NCBI GenBank assembly: GCA_016271365.2
Contig: CM028136.1
Coordinates: 470,144,001-470,208,000 of the forward strand
Length of the DNA stretch: 64,000 nucleotides
Direction of reading: 5' to 3'
DNA from: Neoceratodus forsteri
Lineage: Eukaryota > Chordata > Ceratodontiformes > Ceratodontidae
Below the pieces are notes generated by a model, which was given only the letters and a program-made list of their open reading frames with translations, was not told the DNA's origin and made no database searches. Below, one piece after another: positions 46,002 through 56,906 of this stretch; the stretch's first letter is position 1; the number at the start of each line of letters is the position of its first letter. Position numbers and translations under genes: made by a program.

Positions 46002-46716
46002 CTTGGCAGAAGACACCAGGAGAAAGGACTGCTGTGTGACTGGACTTCTCTGCTGGGACTAAAGTAGAAGAACTTTTGTACTTGGACCTTTAATTTAGTG
46101 TAAAAAAAAACTAACATACAAAACAAAAAAAAAGTGTGTGTGTATCTGTCTGGGTTAACTGAACTGAATGGGTATCTGAACAGTTATAGGTGTAAATATC
46201 AGGTGATTGAAAGGACTTAACTGCTGTGAGGTTTAAATTACTGGTAGAAAAATCTAGTAAGTAGAGGGAGTGGCTTAGCTAGAAGGAAGCTACATTTAAA
46301 GACTGCCTTAGAAAGATTCTGCTAATATCTTGGCAGAAGACACCAGGAGAAAGGACTGCTGTGTGACTAGACTTCTCTGCTGGGACTAAAGTAGAAGAAC
46401 TTTTGTACTTGGACCTTTAATTTAGGGTAAAAACAAAACTAACATACAAAACAAAAAAAAAGTGTGTGTGTGTCTGTCTGGGTTAACTGAACTGAATGGG
46501 TATCTGAACAGTTATAGGTGTAAATATCAGGTGATTGAAATGACTTAACTGCTGTGAGGTTTAAATTACTGGTAGAAAGATCTAGTAAGTAGGGGGAGTG
46601 GCTTAGCTAGAAGGAAGTTACATTTAAAGACTGCCTTAGAAAGATTCTGCTAATATCTTGGCAGAAGACACCAGGAGAAAGGACTGCTGTGTGACTGGAC
46701 TTCTCTGCTGGGACTA
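46002..46716 (+). repeat. 327-bp tandem monomers at the CR1 5' end
   Basis: CTTGGCAGAAGACACCAGG begins units at 46,002, 46,329 and 46,657, giving periods of 327 and 328 bp. There are two full units with few differences and a third of 60 bp ending at GGGACTATATTGCC. Both full units hold A-runs, a (GT)n stretch and the block GGGTTAACTGAACTGAATGG. The DIRS reading frame runs through the insertion point without them, so they came with the CR1. Confidence 0.85.
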
Positions 46717-47054
46717 TATTGCCCCACCCCCCCACCCAAAGCTAGTTCTATTTTTATAGGCACAGGATTTGACTGTCAACAGGAACTTCCTGTTTGGGAG
46801 CAGGAAGTGAGTGATCACAGAACCACCAAAGACCCACAATCCTAGAAGGGCAAGAGTAGCACTCCGGCCCCCTCTAGCTGCTGGAGGTCTGCCTCTGAGC
46901 AAGTAAGTGGTCTACTGAGAAATATAGGATATTCTTGTCTCAGAACAGGACAATCAGGAGCTTAAAGGGCACACAGGCAGAAAGTAAGGAGAGAGAGAAA
47001 AAAAACAGAGGAAAGAGTAAGGATTGAAAACAGTTAAGGGGCCAGAAATAAGAC

Positions 47055-47935
47055 ATGATTGGAGTGGTGCAGTGCAGTGGCTGTGGAGCAGCAGTCTTCC
47101 GGGAGATGTTCTGGAGAATGCCGTGTTGTCCCATCTGCAGGCACCTCTCTGGGCTAAGGGAGGAGGTTGCTCATCTCCAGGCTGAGTTGACCAGGATTTG
47201 TGGGACCTCCTCATCTATCCAGGGACCACCAGTGCCACTGCCGTTGCCTCAGAGGTTGCCAAGAAAGAGGAGTGGTTGGACCACAGTGGGCTCAGGGAGG
47301 GTGAGGTGGTGGAACAGAGGTGCATCCCTCCAGCTGTACCTCTCACAATCCCTATGCCATTCTGGCAAAGTGTGGTTCCTCTATGGAGGCACCTGGTGGA
47401 GACCAAGGAGGATGTTGGGAACCTCCACAAAGGAGACCCACAGGAGGGTGGCAGGGGACCCTGCAGGAAGGAAACAACTCCTGGTGGGGACCCATTGTTA
47501 GGAAGGTAGAACTGGGGAGGAAGGAGAGGGAGGTAAGGTGCTTGCCTGGTGCCATGGCTTGAGGGACAGGGAGCGAATCCTCAGGATTGCCGGAGCAGCT
47601 GCACAGGGGAGGGAGCTGGATGTCATTGTCCATCTAAGGACAAATGACCTGGCTAAGAAAGGGATTAGAGAAGTGCAGGAAGAGTTTGTGGAATTGGGGA
47701 GGGGCCTTAGTCAAGTAGCAGGCACGGTAACCTTCTCGGAGGTGCTGCCCATCTATGGCATAGGAGAGGCTAGGGTGTTCCGCACCATGGTATTCAATCA
47801 GTGGTTGAAAAACTGGTGTGGAGCTCAGGGATTTGGCTTCATTGGGGACTGGGGTCCACCTGGAGTGATGCAAGCCTATACTGACATGATGGGCTGCATC
47901 TGTCCGGAAGGGGAACCAGGATCTTAGGTGATAGG
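47055..47935 (+). pseudogene. CR1 ORF1 (zinc-finger and GDSL-type esterase protein)
   Basis: Start ATGATTGGAGTGG (MIGVVQCSGCGAAV). An N-terminal CxxC..CxxC pattern (CSGCG, then CCPIC) is followed by a short coiled coil (LREEVAHLQAELTRI). The frame shifts around 47,200 and 47,500. The C-terminal part is the CR1 esterase: a block near 47,485 reads GGDPLL where GDSLL is expected, so the nucleophile Ser is Pro. It continues with VRCLPGA, LDVIVHLRTNDLAKKGI, TVTFSEVLPIYG, FNQWLKNWCGAQGFGFIGDW and a worn final D-H region. Known role in CR1 and L2: the ORF1 protein binds RNA. Stop at ~47,926. Confidence 0.82.
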
Positions 47936-48004
47936 TTTAAATGCTTCATTGGCAAGCTTTTAAACTAGCCAAGGGGGGAGGCACTGGAAAGGAGCAGGGA
48001 AATT

Positions 48005-49028
48005 CTAGCCCCCCCAAATAATCATGGTAGTAAGTTCAGCAAACACCAACATAGATGTGTCAATAGGGAGAAGGGCAGGGGTAAATGGAGAAAGTGTCAA
48101 AGGCAAGAAGGACAGGGATGGGGCAAAAGGGAGTAAGGCCATCAGGAAATGGAGGGTAATGAGTACCAATGCCCGTAGTCTGGGCAACAAGCTCCCTGCG
48201 CTGGTGGCCTTGATGGAAGAGGGATGCCTGGATATTGTAGCAGTCACAGAAACATGATACACAGAGAACCATGACTGGGATGTTAACATACCAGGGTACA
48301 TAACCTACAGGAGAGACAGGCAGGGGAGAAGAGGGGAAGGAGTAGCTCTCTATGTAAAGGAAGGGATAAAAGCAACTGAACAAAAGAGTAAACAGGGAGG
48401 AGAGGAGGCACTGTGGGTCACCTTGGAGACTGGAAAGGGCACCACAATCTGCACAGGGGTTGTGTACAGACCACCATGTCAGGGGGAGGGAATGGACAAG
48501 GATATGATAGAAGGCATTCTTAGAATGGCAGAGAAAGGGGAGATAGTATTGATGGGAGACCTGAATATGCCAGATGTTAACTGGAGCACATTTTCTGCAG
48601 CCACATCCAAGAGCAGGGCCATTCTTGATGCCCTAGAGGTGGCAGGCATTAGACACCTAGTTTTGGAACCCACTCGTGAGGGAGCAATCTTAGACCTCAT
48701 ACTCTCAAACGGGGGCGGTGAAAGGATCTTAGATCTAGAAGTGGGTTGCCATCTGGGGACAAGTGACCATCAAACAGTGTGGTTCACGTTAAACTCAGTT
48801 ACAGAGTCAAGCCATACAAAAGTGGGGGTACTGGACTTTAGGAGAGCTGACTTTGGCAAGATGGGAGAGTGCCTCAGAAAAGCACTAGCAAACAGGCTAG
48901 AAGGAGGTGTGGAACAACAAAGGGAATCATCAAACTGCCATCACAGAGGCAACAAGCCTTGTGTGAAGCAAATAAACAAATCAAATGAAAGAAAAAGCCA
49001 CTATGGTTCTCAAAAGAGGTGGCTGTGA
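48005..49028 (+). pseudogene. CR1 ORF2, AP-type endonuclease domain
   Basis: First half of ORF2, which nicks target DNA. Visible motifs in order: VMSTNARSLGNKLPALVAL (N of the active site, ~48,160), CLDIVAVTET followed by a TGA where Trp is expected (48,256), GYITYRRDRQGRRGEGVALYV, IVLMGDLNMPDVNW (48,547-48,588), REGAILDLILSN and LGTSDHQTVWF (SDH kept, ~48,760). The frame then passes through the linker towards the RT (LDFRRADFGKM). One stop and a late frame break are the only major lesions, so this copy is rather young. Confidence 0.88.
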
Positions 49029-49149
49029 AAGTCAGGAAGAAAAAATAGCATTCCGAAGTATAAGGAAACACAGAAGGAGCAGGACAGAAAGCTGTACCAG
49101 TTAAGGCAGAAGGAAGCAGGAGGGAAGTCAGAATAGCAAAGGCCCAAAC

Positions 49150-50903
49150 TGAGGAAAAGATAGCCAACTTAGTTAAGAAGGGGATAAAACCTTTTATAGG
49201 TACATCAGTGAGCGAGAAAGACAAGGAGGGATAGTGAGGCTGAATAGAATGAACAGTGGGTGGGCAGAGGGGGACAGTGAAAAAGCAGGGATACTGAATG
49301 AATATTTCTGCTCAGTATTCACAAAAGAGGAGGGGGAAGTGCCTAATCCAATTAACAGAAGCACTCTTGATAGGGGGGTCGATCCCAGTCCTTTCACAGA
49401 AGAAAGGGTTCTGCAAGAACTCCTAAAACTGAAGGTGGACAAAGCAATGGGTCCTGATGGAATTCACCCCAGAATTCTAAAAGAATTAAGGGAGGAACTA
49501 GTGAAACCACTGGCTACTCTTTTTAATAAAGCATGGGAGGATGGTGTGGTACCCGAGGACTGGAGGAAGGCGGATGTGATTCCCTTCACAAAGTGGGGAC
49601 CAAGACAGAGGCAGGAAACTACAGACCTGTCAGTCTGACCTCTGTGGTAGGGAAAGTGATGGAGTAACTCTGAAGGAAAGAATAGTTGAGTACCTAGAGG
49701 CCAGTGGTGCACAGGACCCAAGGCAGCATGGATTCACAGCGGAAGGTCATGTCAGACGAATCTAATAGATTTCTTTGACTGGGTGACCAAAGTAGTAGAC
49801 CAGGGAGGGGCTGTGGATATGGCCTACCTAGACTTTAGCAAGGCATTTGACACAGTCCCACACAAAAGATTAATAGTCAGATTAACCAGCCTGGGAGTGG
49901 GTCCCAGGGTGGTAGCCTGGGTAAAACATTGGCTGCACAACAGGACACAGAAGGTAATTGTAAATGGAGCCCACTCTGAAGAAAGAGAGGTTACTAGTGG
50001 GGTACCGCAGGGTTCAGTATTGGGTCCAGTCCTTTTTAATGTCTTCTTCAGTGACATTGCAGAGGGACTGGAAGGAAAAGTATGCCTTTTTGCAGATGAC
50101 ACAAAGATCTGCAACAGGGTTGATACACAAGGAGGTGGAAAGGATGAAAAGGGACTTGGCAAGGTTGGAGGAATGGTCCGAAGTATGGCAGCTATGATTC
50201 AATGCAAAGAAGTGCAAAATAATGCACCTGGGAAACAAGAACGCAGGGGAAGAATACACAATGGGTGGGGAGGTAGTAACAACAACAAGAAAGGAAAGGA
50301 ACCTGGGGGTAATCATATCAGATGACCTTAAGGTTAGCAAGCAATGTGAGAAGGCAGTAGGGAGGGCTGGGGGTATACTGGGATGTATAGGGAGAGGCAT
50401 CAGCAGCAGAAAACAGGAAGTTGTTATCCCTCTGTACAGACAGTTGTTGAGACCTCATCTGGAGTACTGTGTCCAGTTCTGGAGACCCCATCTCCACAAG
50501 GACATAGACAGGATAGAGGTAGTCCAGAGGAGGGCAACTAAAATGGTGCAGGGTCTGCAAGAGAAGCCGTGAGGAGAGACTAAAGGAGCTTAATATGTAT
50601 ACCCTTGAGGAAAGAAGAGATATGGGGGACATGATAGAAACTTTTAAGTACCTCAGTGGAATCAACAAAGTCCAAGAGGGTAGCATCTTTCAGAAAAAGA
50701 GACCTGCAAGAACAAGGGGACACAATTTAAAGATAGAAGGAGGACAGTTCAGGGGCAATGTGAGGAAGTATTATTTCACAGAGAGGGTAGTGGATGCATG
50801 GAACAGCCTTCCAGAGGAGGTTGTGGGGTCTAAAACTGTGGGAGAATTCAAGAATGCATGGGACAGACATAAGGCAATTCTTGTGGGGGGTAGGAAGAAA
50901 TAG
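49150..50903 (+). pseudogene. CR1 ORF2, reverse-transcriptase domain
   Basis: Copies the element RNA at the nicked target. Motifs in order: LLKLKVDKAMGPDGIHPRIL (49,420-49,480), WRKADVIPF, a frameshift at ~49,620 (NYRPVSLTSVVGKVM region), GGAVDMAYLDFSKAFDTVPH (49,805-49,862), REVTSGVPQGSVLGPVLFNV, CLFADDTKIC (50,083-50,112, FADD intact), then frame changes near 50,140 and 50,565. The thumb and C-terminus follow: ERNLGVIISDDLKV, GCIGRGISSRKQEV, YCVQFWRPHL, MIETFKYLSGINKVQ, FFTERVV-like block and EEVVGSKTVGEFKNAWDRH, ending at 50,903. Confidence 0.92.
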
Positions 50904-51035
50904 GCTGTTGGTTAACTAGGATCTACGGCCTCTCCCGTAGGTAGGGAAATGGGCAGACTAGATGGGCCAAGCGGTCCTTATCTGCTGTCAAAGTCTATGT
51001 TTCTATGTTTCTATGTTTCTATGTTTCTACTTCAT

Positions 51036-52160
51036 TATCTATTTCAATTGTGATGCCCTTGAGAATGTTGGTTGGGCAAGTCCACCATAATATTGACTTC
51101 CTTATGGATGAGGTCAGGGTGACCGTCTTGGAGAGGTTGTGTTGTAGTCATTGTCTGGTCCTGATCACTAGGGTTTGTAGTGGGCACAGGTTCCAGAGTG
51201 CCCAGGGTACCAAGTCTATACATGAAGCCATAGAACCCAACGCCTGCAGGATCATTCTCAGCATTGGGTTTTTGCTCTTGGTCAGTGTGTGTGCTTGCTT
51301 TGTAACTTTGTCTACTCTCTTCTGTGATGAGGTCACAAACCCTTTGGCTGTGTTTACCATGGCCCATAGGTGTTCTATTGTTTGATTGGGATTTAGGCTG
51401 CTCTTTTTCCAGTTCAGTACCCACCCATGTGATTGTAGTACCTCTGCTACTAACTGTGTGTTGTTGCGCTATCTGTGGGGACCTGGCTCTGATTAGCCAG
51501 TCATTGAGGTATGGAATTATGTGTATGCCCTTCTCTCTTTGGTTGGATACTAGGGCAATGAACACTTTGGTGAATACCCGGGGAGCCAAGGCTAGCCTGA
51601 ATGGAAGCATCTGATATTGGTAGTGTTGTCCCAGTATTTTGAACTGGAGAAATTTGAAGTGTGATGGTCTGATGGGGATGTGAAGGTAAGCGTCTTTCAT
51701 GTCGACTGACGTGAGAGAGTCCCTCAGTCTTAAGGACCATAAAGTTGATCTTAATGTTTCCATTTTTAAGTTTTTGTATTGAACAAATTGGTTCAAGTAT
51801 TTGAGATCTAGTACCAGTCTCATGTGCCCTGTCTTTTTGGGAACCAGGAAGAAAATCAAATATATTCCTTGGTTTACTTGGTCTGGTGGGACTGTGGCTA
51901 AGGCATTGTTGACCAAAAGGTTGTGAATTGTGTCTTTGACTGCTTTGATATTTGCTGGTTGTCGTGGATAACCAGGATACCAGATTCTGGGGATACAACA
52001 AATTTGTTTTTGGTTTCTGTTAGAATTCTATACAGTAGCCATGTGATATGACCCCCAAGACCGATTTGTCTCCTGTTGTTTGACTCCATGCATATGTGAA
52101 TTGGAGTAGTCTGGCTTCTACTGGTGGGTTGTTGTGGTGGTCCATCAGAGAGAGGATTTG
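51036..52160 (-). pseudogene. Reverse transcriptase of the DIRS element
   Basis: Minus-strand frames give the DIRS pattern: TIHNLLVNNALATVPPDQ, IFFLVPKKTGHMRLVLDLKYLNQF, METLRSTLWSL, LTSVDMKDAYLHIPI (motif A Asp kept), HYQYQMLPFRLALAPRVFTKV, then IIPYLNDWLI where YLDDWLI is expected. The first catalytic Asp of the YxDD box is therefore Asn and the enzyme is inactive. A frame change near 51,500 leads to the connection domain (LQALGSMASCIDLVPWALWN, 51,200-51,260) and ILWWTCPTN just before the CR1 seam. This order, VPKK..G..R.V.DL+.LN, distinguishes DIRS from LINE enzymes. Confidence 0.88.
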
Positions 52161-52299
52161 TGGACTGTTGACTGTTATTGACCAGGAGTCAGTTAGCACT
52201 TGATTTGCCTCTTGAGAAGTAGGTGCTTTATCTGCCTCCTTGTCCTCTGCCCCTTGCTCTACTTCACCAGCAGTTGGAGAAATAGGTGGGTTTAAAGCT

Positions 52300-53633
52300 C
52301 TACAATTTGTTTTGGTAGTAGTGGTTGGTTTGTCTCCTGTCCTGTTTGCCCCTGTGAGAGAGAAATCTGCCACTATAGGATGGTAGGTATTTACTGTATT
52401 CCTGGTTGGTTTTTCCTTGCCCAGTCCTTTCCCTCCGGCTGTATTTTTTTATGTATTTCTCTAACCCCTCTCCAAACACCAGCTTGCCCTTGAATGGGAG
52501 TTTGCTCAACATTGTTTTGGATTCTGAGTCTGCATTCCATATCTTAAGCCATATCAGTCTCCATGTTCTATTGGATACTGCAGCAAGTCTTGCCAACATC
52601 TTCAGTGCATCGATAGATGTGTCTGCTGCATATTTGGCTGCTTTGATGGTGTAATCTGCTAGGTCCGCCCATTTAGACTTTGGGTCCAGGGAGGCCGCCA
52701 ATTCTTCTAACCACATCACGAGGGCCCTGGATGTGTATGTAGCAGCGGTAGTCATCCTGCATGCCAGTCCTGCCATCTCAAAGCTCTTCTTCATGAACTC
52801 CTCCATTTTCTGATCTGACATGTCTCTCAGTGGGGTGGTGGTTTTAGATGGTAATGCTGTTTTCTTGCATAGCGCTGTAACGTGGTGGTCTACTATCAGT
52901 GGGGTGCACCAGACCTTGTTTATGTCCTCCTGTATCAGGTAAAACCTGTCAAATGCATGCCTCTCTGCGATTCTGGCTGGATCCAAGGATTCCCAATCTT
53001 TGGTGACCACTTCCGTTAGTGATTCACAAATTGTAAAATACTCATCTTTCTTTTGCTTAGCCTGAATAAGTGGGTTTAGCTTTGATTGCTGTTGAGGTTC
53101 TTGTACCTCTAAACCCATTGTCTCTTTAACAGCCCTCACCAGTTCTAGTAGTGTTTTGATGGCCGTGAGTTTCTTTGTTGGTGTGAGTTCTTCCTCTTCC
53201 TTGGTCTGAGTCTCCTCATCTCCTGAGTCCTCATTCAATATGTCATCTGGGATAGTATTATCAGACTTATCCTTCTTGGTATTCCTGTCTTTGAGCTTGG
53301 TTGGATGTTCATCTGGATCCTTGTTTCCAGTGTCTTTGCTGTTTGGGGGTGTGTTATCAGGCTCTGTTGGAGCTCCCTTGTTAGCCTTTGCCATTTCCTC
53401 CATATGCTCCAGTATTCGGAGCATTACTGTCGTGTTTTAAAGGAAGCTTTGACTGTAGAAGGTAGCTCGTCTGAGGGATAGTCTTGTAATTCTGTTTTCT
53501 GATCCATCTCTATGTCTACCTCACTGATAATGTTGGACTCATCTTGCTGTTTCTAGCAGGTGGGGCAATGGGGTCCTGATTGGATGCCAAGTAGGGTGAT
53601 CTGGCAGGTCTTGCATTTTTTTGTTTTTGCCAT
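52300..53633 (-). pseudogene. Gag-like ORF of the DIRS element
   Basis: A 374-codon open frame (53,424-52,300) is preceded, in another frame, by an apparent N-terminus at 53,633: MAKTKKCKTCQITLLG, then GPHCPTC. This is a CxxC..CxxC zinc-ribbon-like start, with a stop and frameshift near 53,550 and 53,440. The Lys/Glu-rich spacer (KDRNTKKDK..) is followed by the structural core: HAFDRFYLIQEDINKVW, RDMSDQKMEEFMKKSFEMAG, ALVMWLEELAASLDPK and MLARLAAVSNRTWRLIWLKIWN, and then SKTMLSKLPFKGKLVFGEGL. The last block is the hallmark of DIRS Gag proteins. It is expected to package element RNA. It is the longest conserved open frame in the window. Confidence 0.83.
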
Positions 53634-53842
53634 GTTAATATCTGAAGGTAACAAGGAGAGAAAGGGAGAGGAATGGGGTGCTGTGCTCGGCAGTCCCTAC
53701 CTCTTTGCAGGCTACCTGCATCTACCTCTATAAGGTGAACCCCCTTATACAGTGGCTAGGCTGTATTTTTAGGCTCATTAAGCATATGGATGATGTTAGC
53801 ATTAGTGCATGAGCTGAGCTCTGTGAGCACTGCCTCTTAATT

Positions 53843-53845
<3 letters not shown>

Positions 53846-53891
<46 letters not shown>
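53846..53891. repeat. (TA)n microsatellite
   Basis: About 23 AT/TA units between the DIRS right side and foldback copy 2. Confidence 0.97.
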
Positions 53892-53894
<3 letters not shown>

Positions 53895-53901
53895 TGCAAA
53901 C

Positions 53902-54242
53902 AACTCCATTAATGCATCAGTTAAGGTTTCTAGTACAGTGACAAAAGTATGGAAATTGGCATTAGAGTTCCCAACCTATAACCCCTACCCTCCATCACAC
54001 TGACAGGCAGTGTGCCTTGGGGTCATTGGTCCTAACTCTCACCCCATTCTATGTGTAAGGTAGCTAAGATGGTACAGTATAGGAGAATGGGTTGAGAGTT
54101 AGGCCCAGTGACCCCAAGGCACACCCCAATGCCTGTTGGTGTATGGAGGGTGAGGGTGGGTGGTAGGATTGGGAAATCTAATGCTGAATTTCCATACTTT
54201 TGTTGCTGTAATGGGAACCCTAACTGATGCATTAGTGGAGTT
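53902..54242. mobile_element. Foldback MITE-like element, copy 2
   Basis: A nearly complete palindrome. AACTCCATTAATGCATCAG at the left pairs with CTGATGCATTAGTGGAGTT at the right. 'GACAAAAGTATGGAAATT' and 'GTGCCTTGGGGTCA' pair further in. It shares the core blocks AATGCA(T/C)CAGTTA, 'CAAAAGTA.GG' and 'GCATTAGAGTTCCCAACC' with copy 1 at 4.27 kb. Confidence 0.85.
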
Positions 54243-54504
54243 TTTTTTGCAGTGAATTTTCCTTCTTTTTGAAATAGTATAATAGTATCCTTATTTTACT
54301 GTTGGAGTGCAGGGTCAGAATCCCACCATATATGTGCATATGTATGTAGGTGTGGAAGCACAGGGATCTCTGGGCCCTGCACTTCCATGTATCAAACAAC
54401 AGTGACCAAATTGTCAGCATAGCCATCTTATTACCCTATCTCATGTGTATGTACAGAGTAATTGTGAAATACAAGGCAAAACGTAATTATGTACAACTGC
54501 AATG

Positions 54505-55190
54505 CCATTCCAAGCCACAGGTGTGTAAACACATTTTTGGCAGGATGTGGGAAATGACAGTTGTACTATTCATGTGGTGGTGAGAAAAAATGGCTATGTT
54601 GAAAATTTGATGGCAAAATATGGAAAAGTACCAAAGTTATGTGTTTGTGTAGAATTAATTCAGTGGACACATGTACCTCAGGCATTTTGAGGAATTTTTA
54701 CACCAAATTGTCAACATGATCTTTTGGGACCTCACCTCAAGAACAGTAGCACTGTCATTTTATTAATCAGCCCCAAAAGATGATGTTGCACAGCATACAT
54801 GCCATTCTGCATCACAGTAGTGAAAACATGTTTTGGAAAGGGTGTGAAAAATGACAGCTGTACTGTTCATGAGGTGGTATGTAAAAATGGCAATGTTGAA
54901 AATTTGGAGTCAAAATATTGAAAATTACCAAAGTTATGCACCTGTGTAGAAACTGTACAATGCACACTTGTAACGCAACCATTATGGGGAATTCTTTCAC
55001 CAAAATTTCAACATGTTATTTTTGGGAGCCCACCCCATGAACACTGGCACTGTCATTTTGTTAATGGGTCCTGAAAGGTGATTTTGCACAGCGACCACAA
55101 ACTCACCTTACGGGTCTGATTAATGAAATGACAGTGACAGTGTTCATGAAGTGGGGTCCCAAAAAGGGTGTGTTGAAAATCTAGTTAAAA
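54505..55190. repeat. ~298-bp tandem duplication with inverted third copy
   Basis: 54,520-54,652 and 54,816-54,950 share GGGTGTG..AATGACAG..GTACT..TTCATG..GTGGT, 'ATGTTGAAAATTTG' and 'ACCAAAGTTATG' in order, offset about 298 bp. Partial inverted matches appear in between and after (TGACAGTG..GTTCATGAAGTGGGGTC at 55,130). Non-coding. Confidence 0.7.
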
Positions 55191-55767
55191 AAAAAAACAA
55201 TGAAAAATTGCTGAGATATTAACATTAGTTCAAAATGCCATTGGCAGCCATTATGCGGTGCTTACCTTGATTCTTCAGTTTGTGGTTTGGCTTTGAAGAG
55301 TGCAGTCATAACCCAGTCCACACAAGATGACGGAAGAAGACCTCCGGTGATAAGCATAGGGCAAGGAGGGGTGTGGGGTTGTGGGTTTCTCAGTGGGAGA
55401 TTCAGTATGGGGGAGGGGGAATGGGGAGATGAAGAGGGACCGTTTTCTTTTTTTTACAGGATTACAAGCAAAAAAGACTTTGGGGGACTGTTTTCTTTGA
55501 ATATTAAGTGACACTGTGGTGGACTTCTCAGTGTTCACAGTACTGGTGGTGTTGGGAGGCATAACACGTAACAGGGGACACTGGGAGTGGGCTCCTCATT
55601 GTCCCATTGGGGGGAGCTACTGCCAAAACAAGTGCTGGGCACCTCAATGTTGGCAACATGGAAGACTGTTGGGGACACTGGCATCTAGTGCCCACATGGG
55701 GATTGGGCACTCCGATGTTGCAGTAATATTTTTTTGTGTTAAAATAAATATATGGGATTTTAGGTTC

Positions 55768-55821
55768 ACAAAGTAGGATCCTAGTTCATATCTCATCATA
55801 TGAACTAGGATCCTACTTTGT
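55768..55821. repeat. Perfect 24-bp inverted repeat with 6-nt loop
   Basis: The arm ACAAAGTAGGATCCTAGTTC-ATAT (55,768-55,791) is exactly complementary to 55,798-55,821 around the loop CTCATC. A worn related sequence (ACAAAGCAGGATTCCTAC) is at ~56,040. Confidence 0.95.
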
Positions 55822-56302
55822 ATGATGATCATACGAACAAGGAATTAAAATGATAAATAAGACATATTTTAAGGATGTTTTCCAAGCAGTAAAGTGCAGA
55901 ATGCACCTAGGGGATTCCAATAAGCAAGCTACATGTGTTGGCTCCTCCCCAGAATATTATTTTGGGAGGTTTCCAAATTTGAATTTTTCAAGCAAAACCG
56001 AAAACAAGATGGTGGGCATACAATGTAGGAATTTTCCCATACAAAGCAGGATTCCTACTTCATTTCATACAGCTATATTTTAGTGCTTACTGAGTATGCT
56101 CAGAAACATTTTTTTCACATTTTTATATTGCAATAACTTAAAAACTGCTTATTATTTTTTCACCAGACTAGCAAAAGGCACATCAGTGGGGTAGTCCCTT
56201 TCTGCCCTGAAAATTTCAGACCAAAACACCAAACCATCTGGGCTGTAGGCAAGTTCTAAGAAAAATACTATATATAGTTAAAGTGTATTATATATTAAAG
56301 TT

Positions 56303-56844
56303 GAACCAGCATAGTATACTGTGGTGATTTGCATATACAGCTCATGGTGCTTTGCATTATGGGGGTATGTGTGATTTTGTATTTCTTTGAAACTTGGCTT
56401 CCCAGCCAGTGCCCTTTGGGGGTAACCATTGCCTCAGTGCTTGCATGCTGAGGTTCTTTGTCTTTTAGCTTGTTTTTGGTTTTTATTGGGTTCACCACAA
56501 CATAACCCAGGTAGACCATCTTAGGATAGCTGGTTCATTCTGCTGGGGTGTCAAACTGATGAGGCACACTGATGATTCTTGATAGGATGAAACACATGTA
56601 TGTGTCTTCTGCTAGCACCCTTTGCAGACTGTGTGAGAAACCTTTTGGCACCATGTATTTCTGCTTAAAGTGAACCAGTGTAATATACTGTGGTGATTTG
56701 CATATACAGCCTATGGTGCTTTGCATCATGGGGGTATGTGTGGTTTTGCATTTCTTTGAAACTTGGCTTCCCGGACAGTGCCCTTTGGGGTAACCATTGC
56801 CTCAGTGTTTGCACGCTGAGGTTCTTTGTCTTTTAGCTTATACA

Positions 56845-56846
<2 letters not shown>
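56303..56846. repeat. 369-bp direct duplication
   Basis: 'GAACCAGC.TA.TATACTGTGG' starts at 56,303 and again at 56,672. About 165 bp after each start are nearly identical through 'GAGGTTCTTTGTCTTTTAGC'. The intervening 'GATGAGGCACACTGATGA' and 'GAAACACATGTATGTGTC' resemble Penelope-type or SINE sequence, but I cannot assign it. Confidence 0.75.
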
Positions 56847-56902
<56 letters not shown>

Positions 56903-56906
56903 CTAA
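56834..56906. repeat. (TA)n microsatellite within a short palindrome
   Basis: TTAGCTTATACATATATG, a long (TA)n run, then TATAAGCTAAA. The outer TTTAGCTTATA and TATAAGCTAAA are complementary. Confidence 0.93.

Larger units (their letters stand above)
46004..51031 (+). mobile_element. Near full-length CR1 LINE inserted in the DIRS element
   Basis: 5 kb, with 5' tandem monomers (46,002-46,716), a leader (46,717-47,054), ORF1 (zinc-finger and esterase), ORF2 (endonuclease and RT) and the (TTTCTATG)n tail at 50,994-51,031. It is the most complete CR1 in the window and the source type of the fragments at 2.3, 26.4 and 57.8 kb. No clear target duplication is visible at the DIRS junctions. It is inserted in the opposite orientation to the DIRS. 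Confidence 0.92.
43045..53780 (-). mobile_element. DIRS-type tyrosine-recombinase retrotransposon, split by a CR1
   Basis: On the minus strand, in order: Gag-like ORF (53.63-52.30 kb), reverse transcriptase (52.16-51.03 kb), [CR1 insert], RNase H (46.0-45.5 kb) and tyrosine recombinase (45.3-43.65 kb). The last gene identifies DIRS rather than an LTR element. At the CR1 seam the protein reads on from ..TNILKGITIEIDNE to IIIVIDMDTSITG, so one element was split. It is about 5.7 kb without the insert, a normal DIRS size. The 3' side has an inverted/direct repeat cluster (43,045-43,603). The right end is estimated. Confidence 0.88.
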
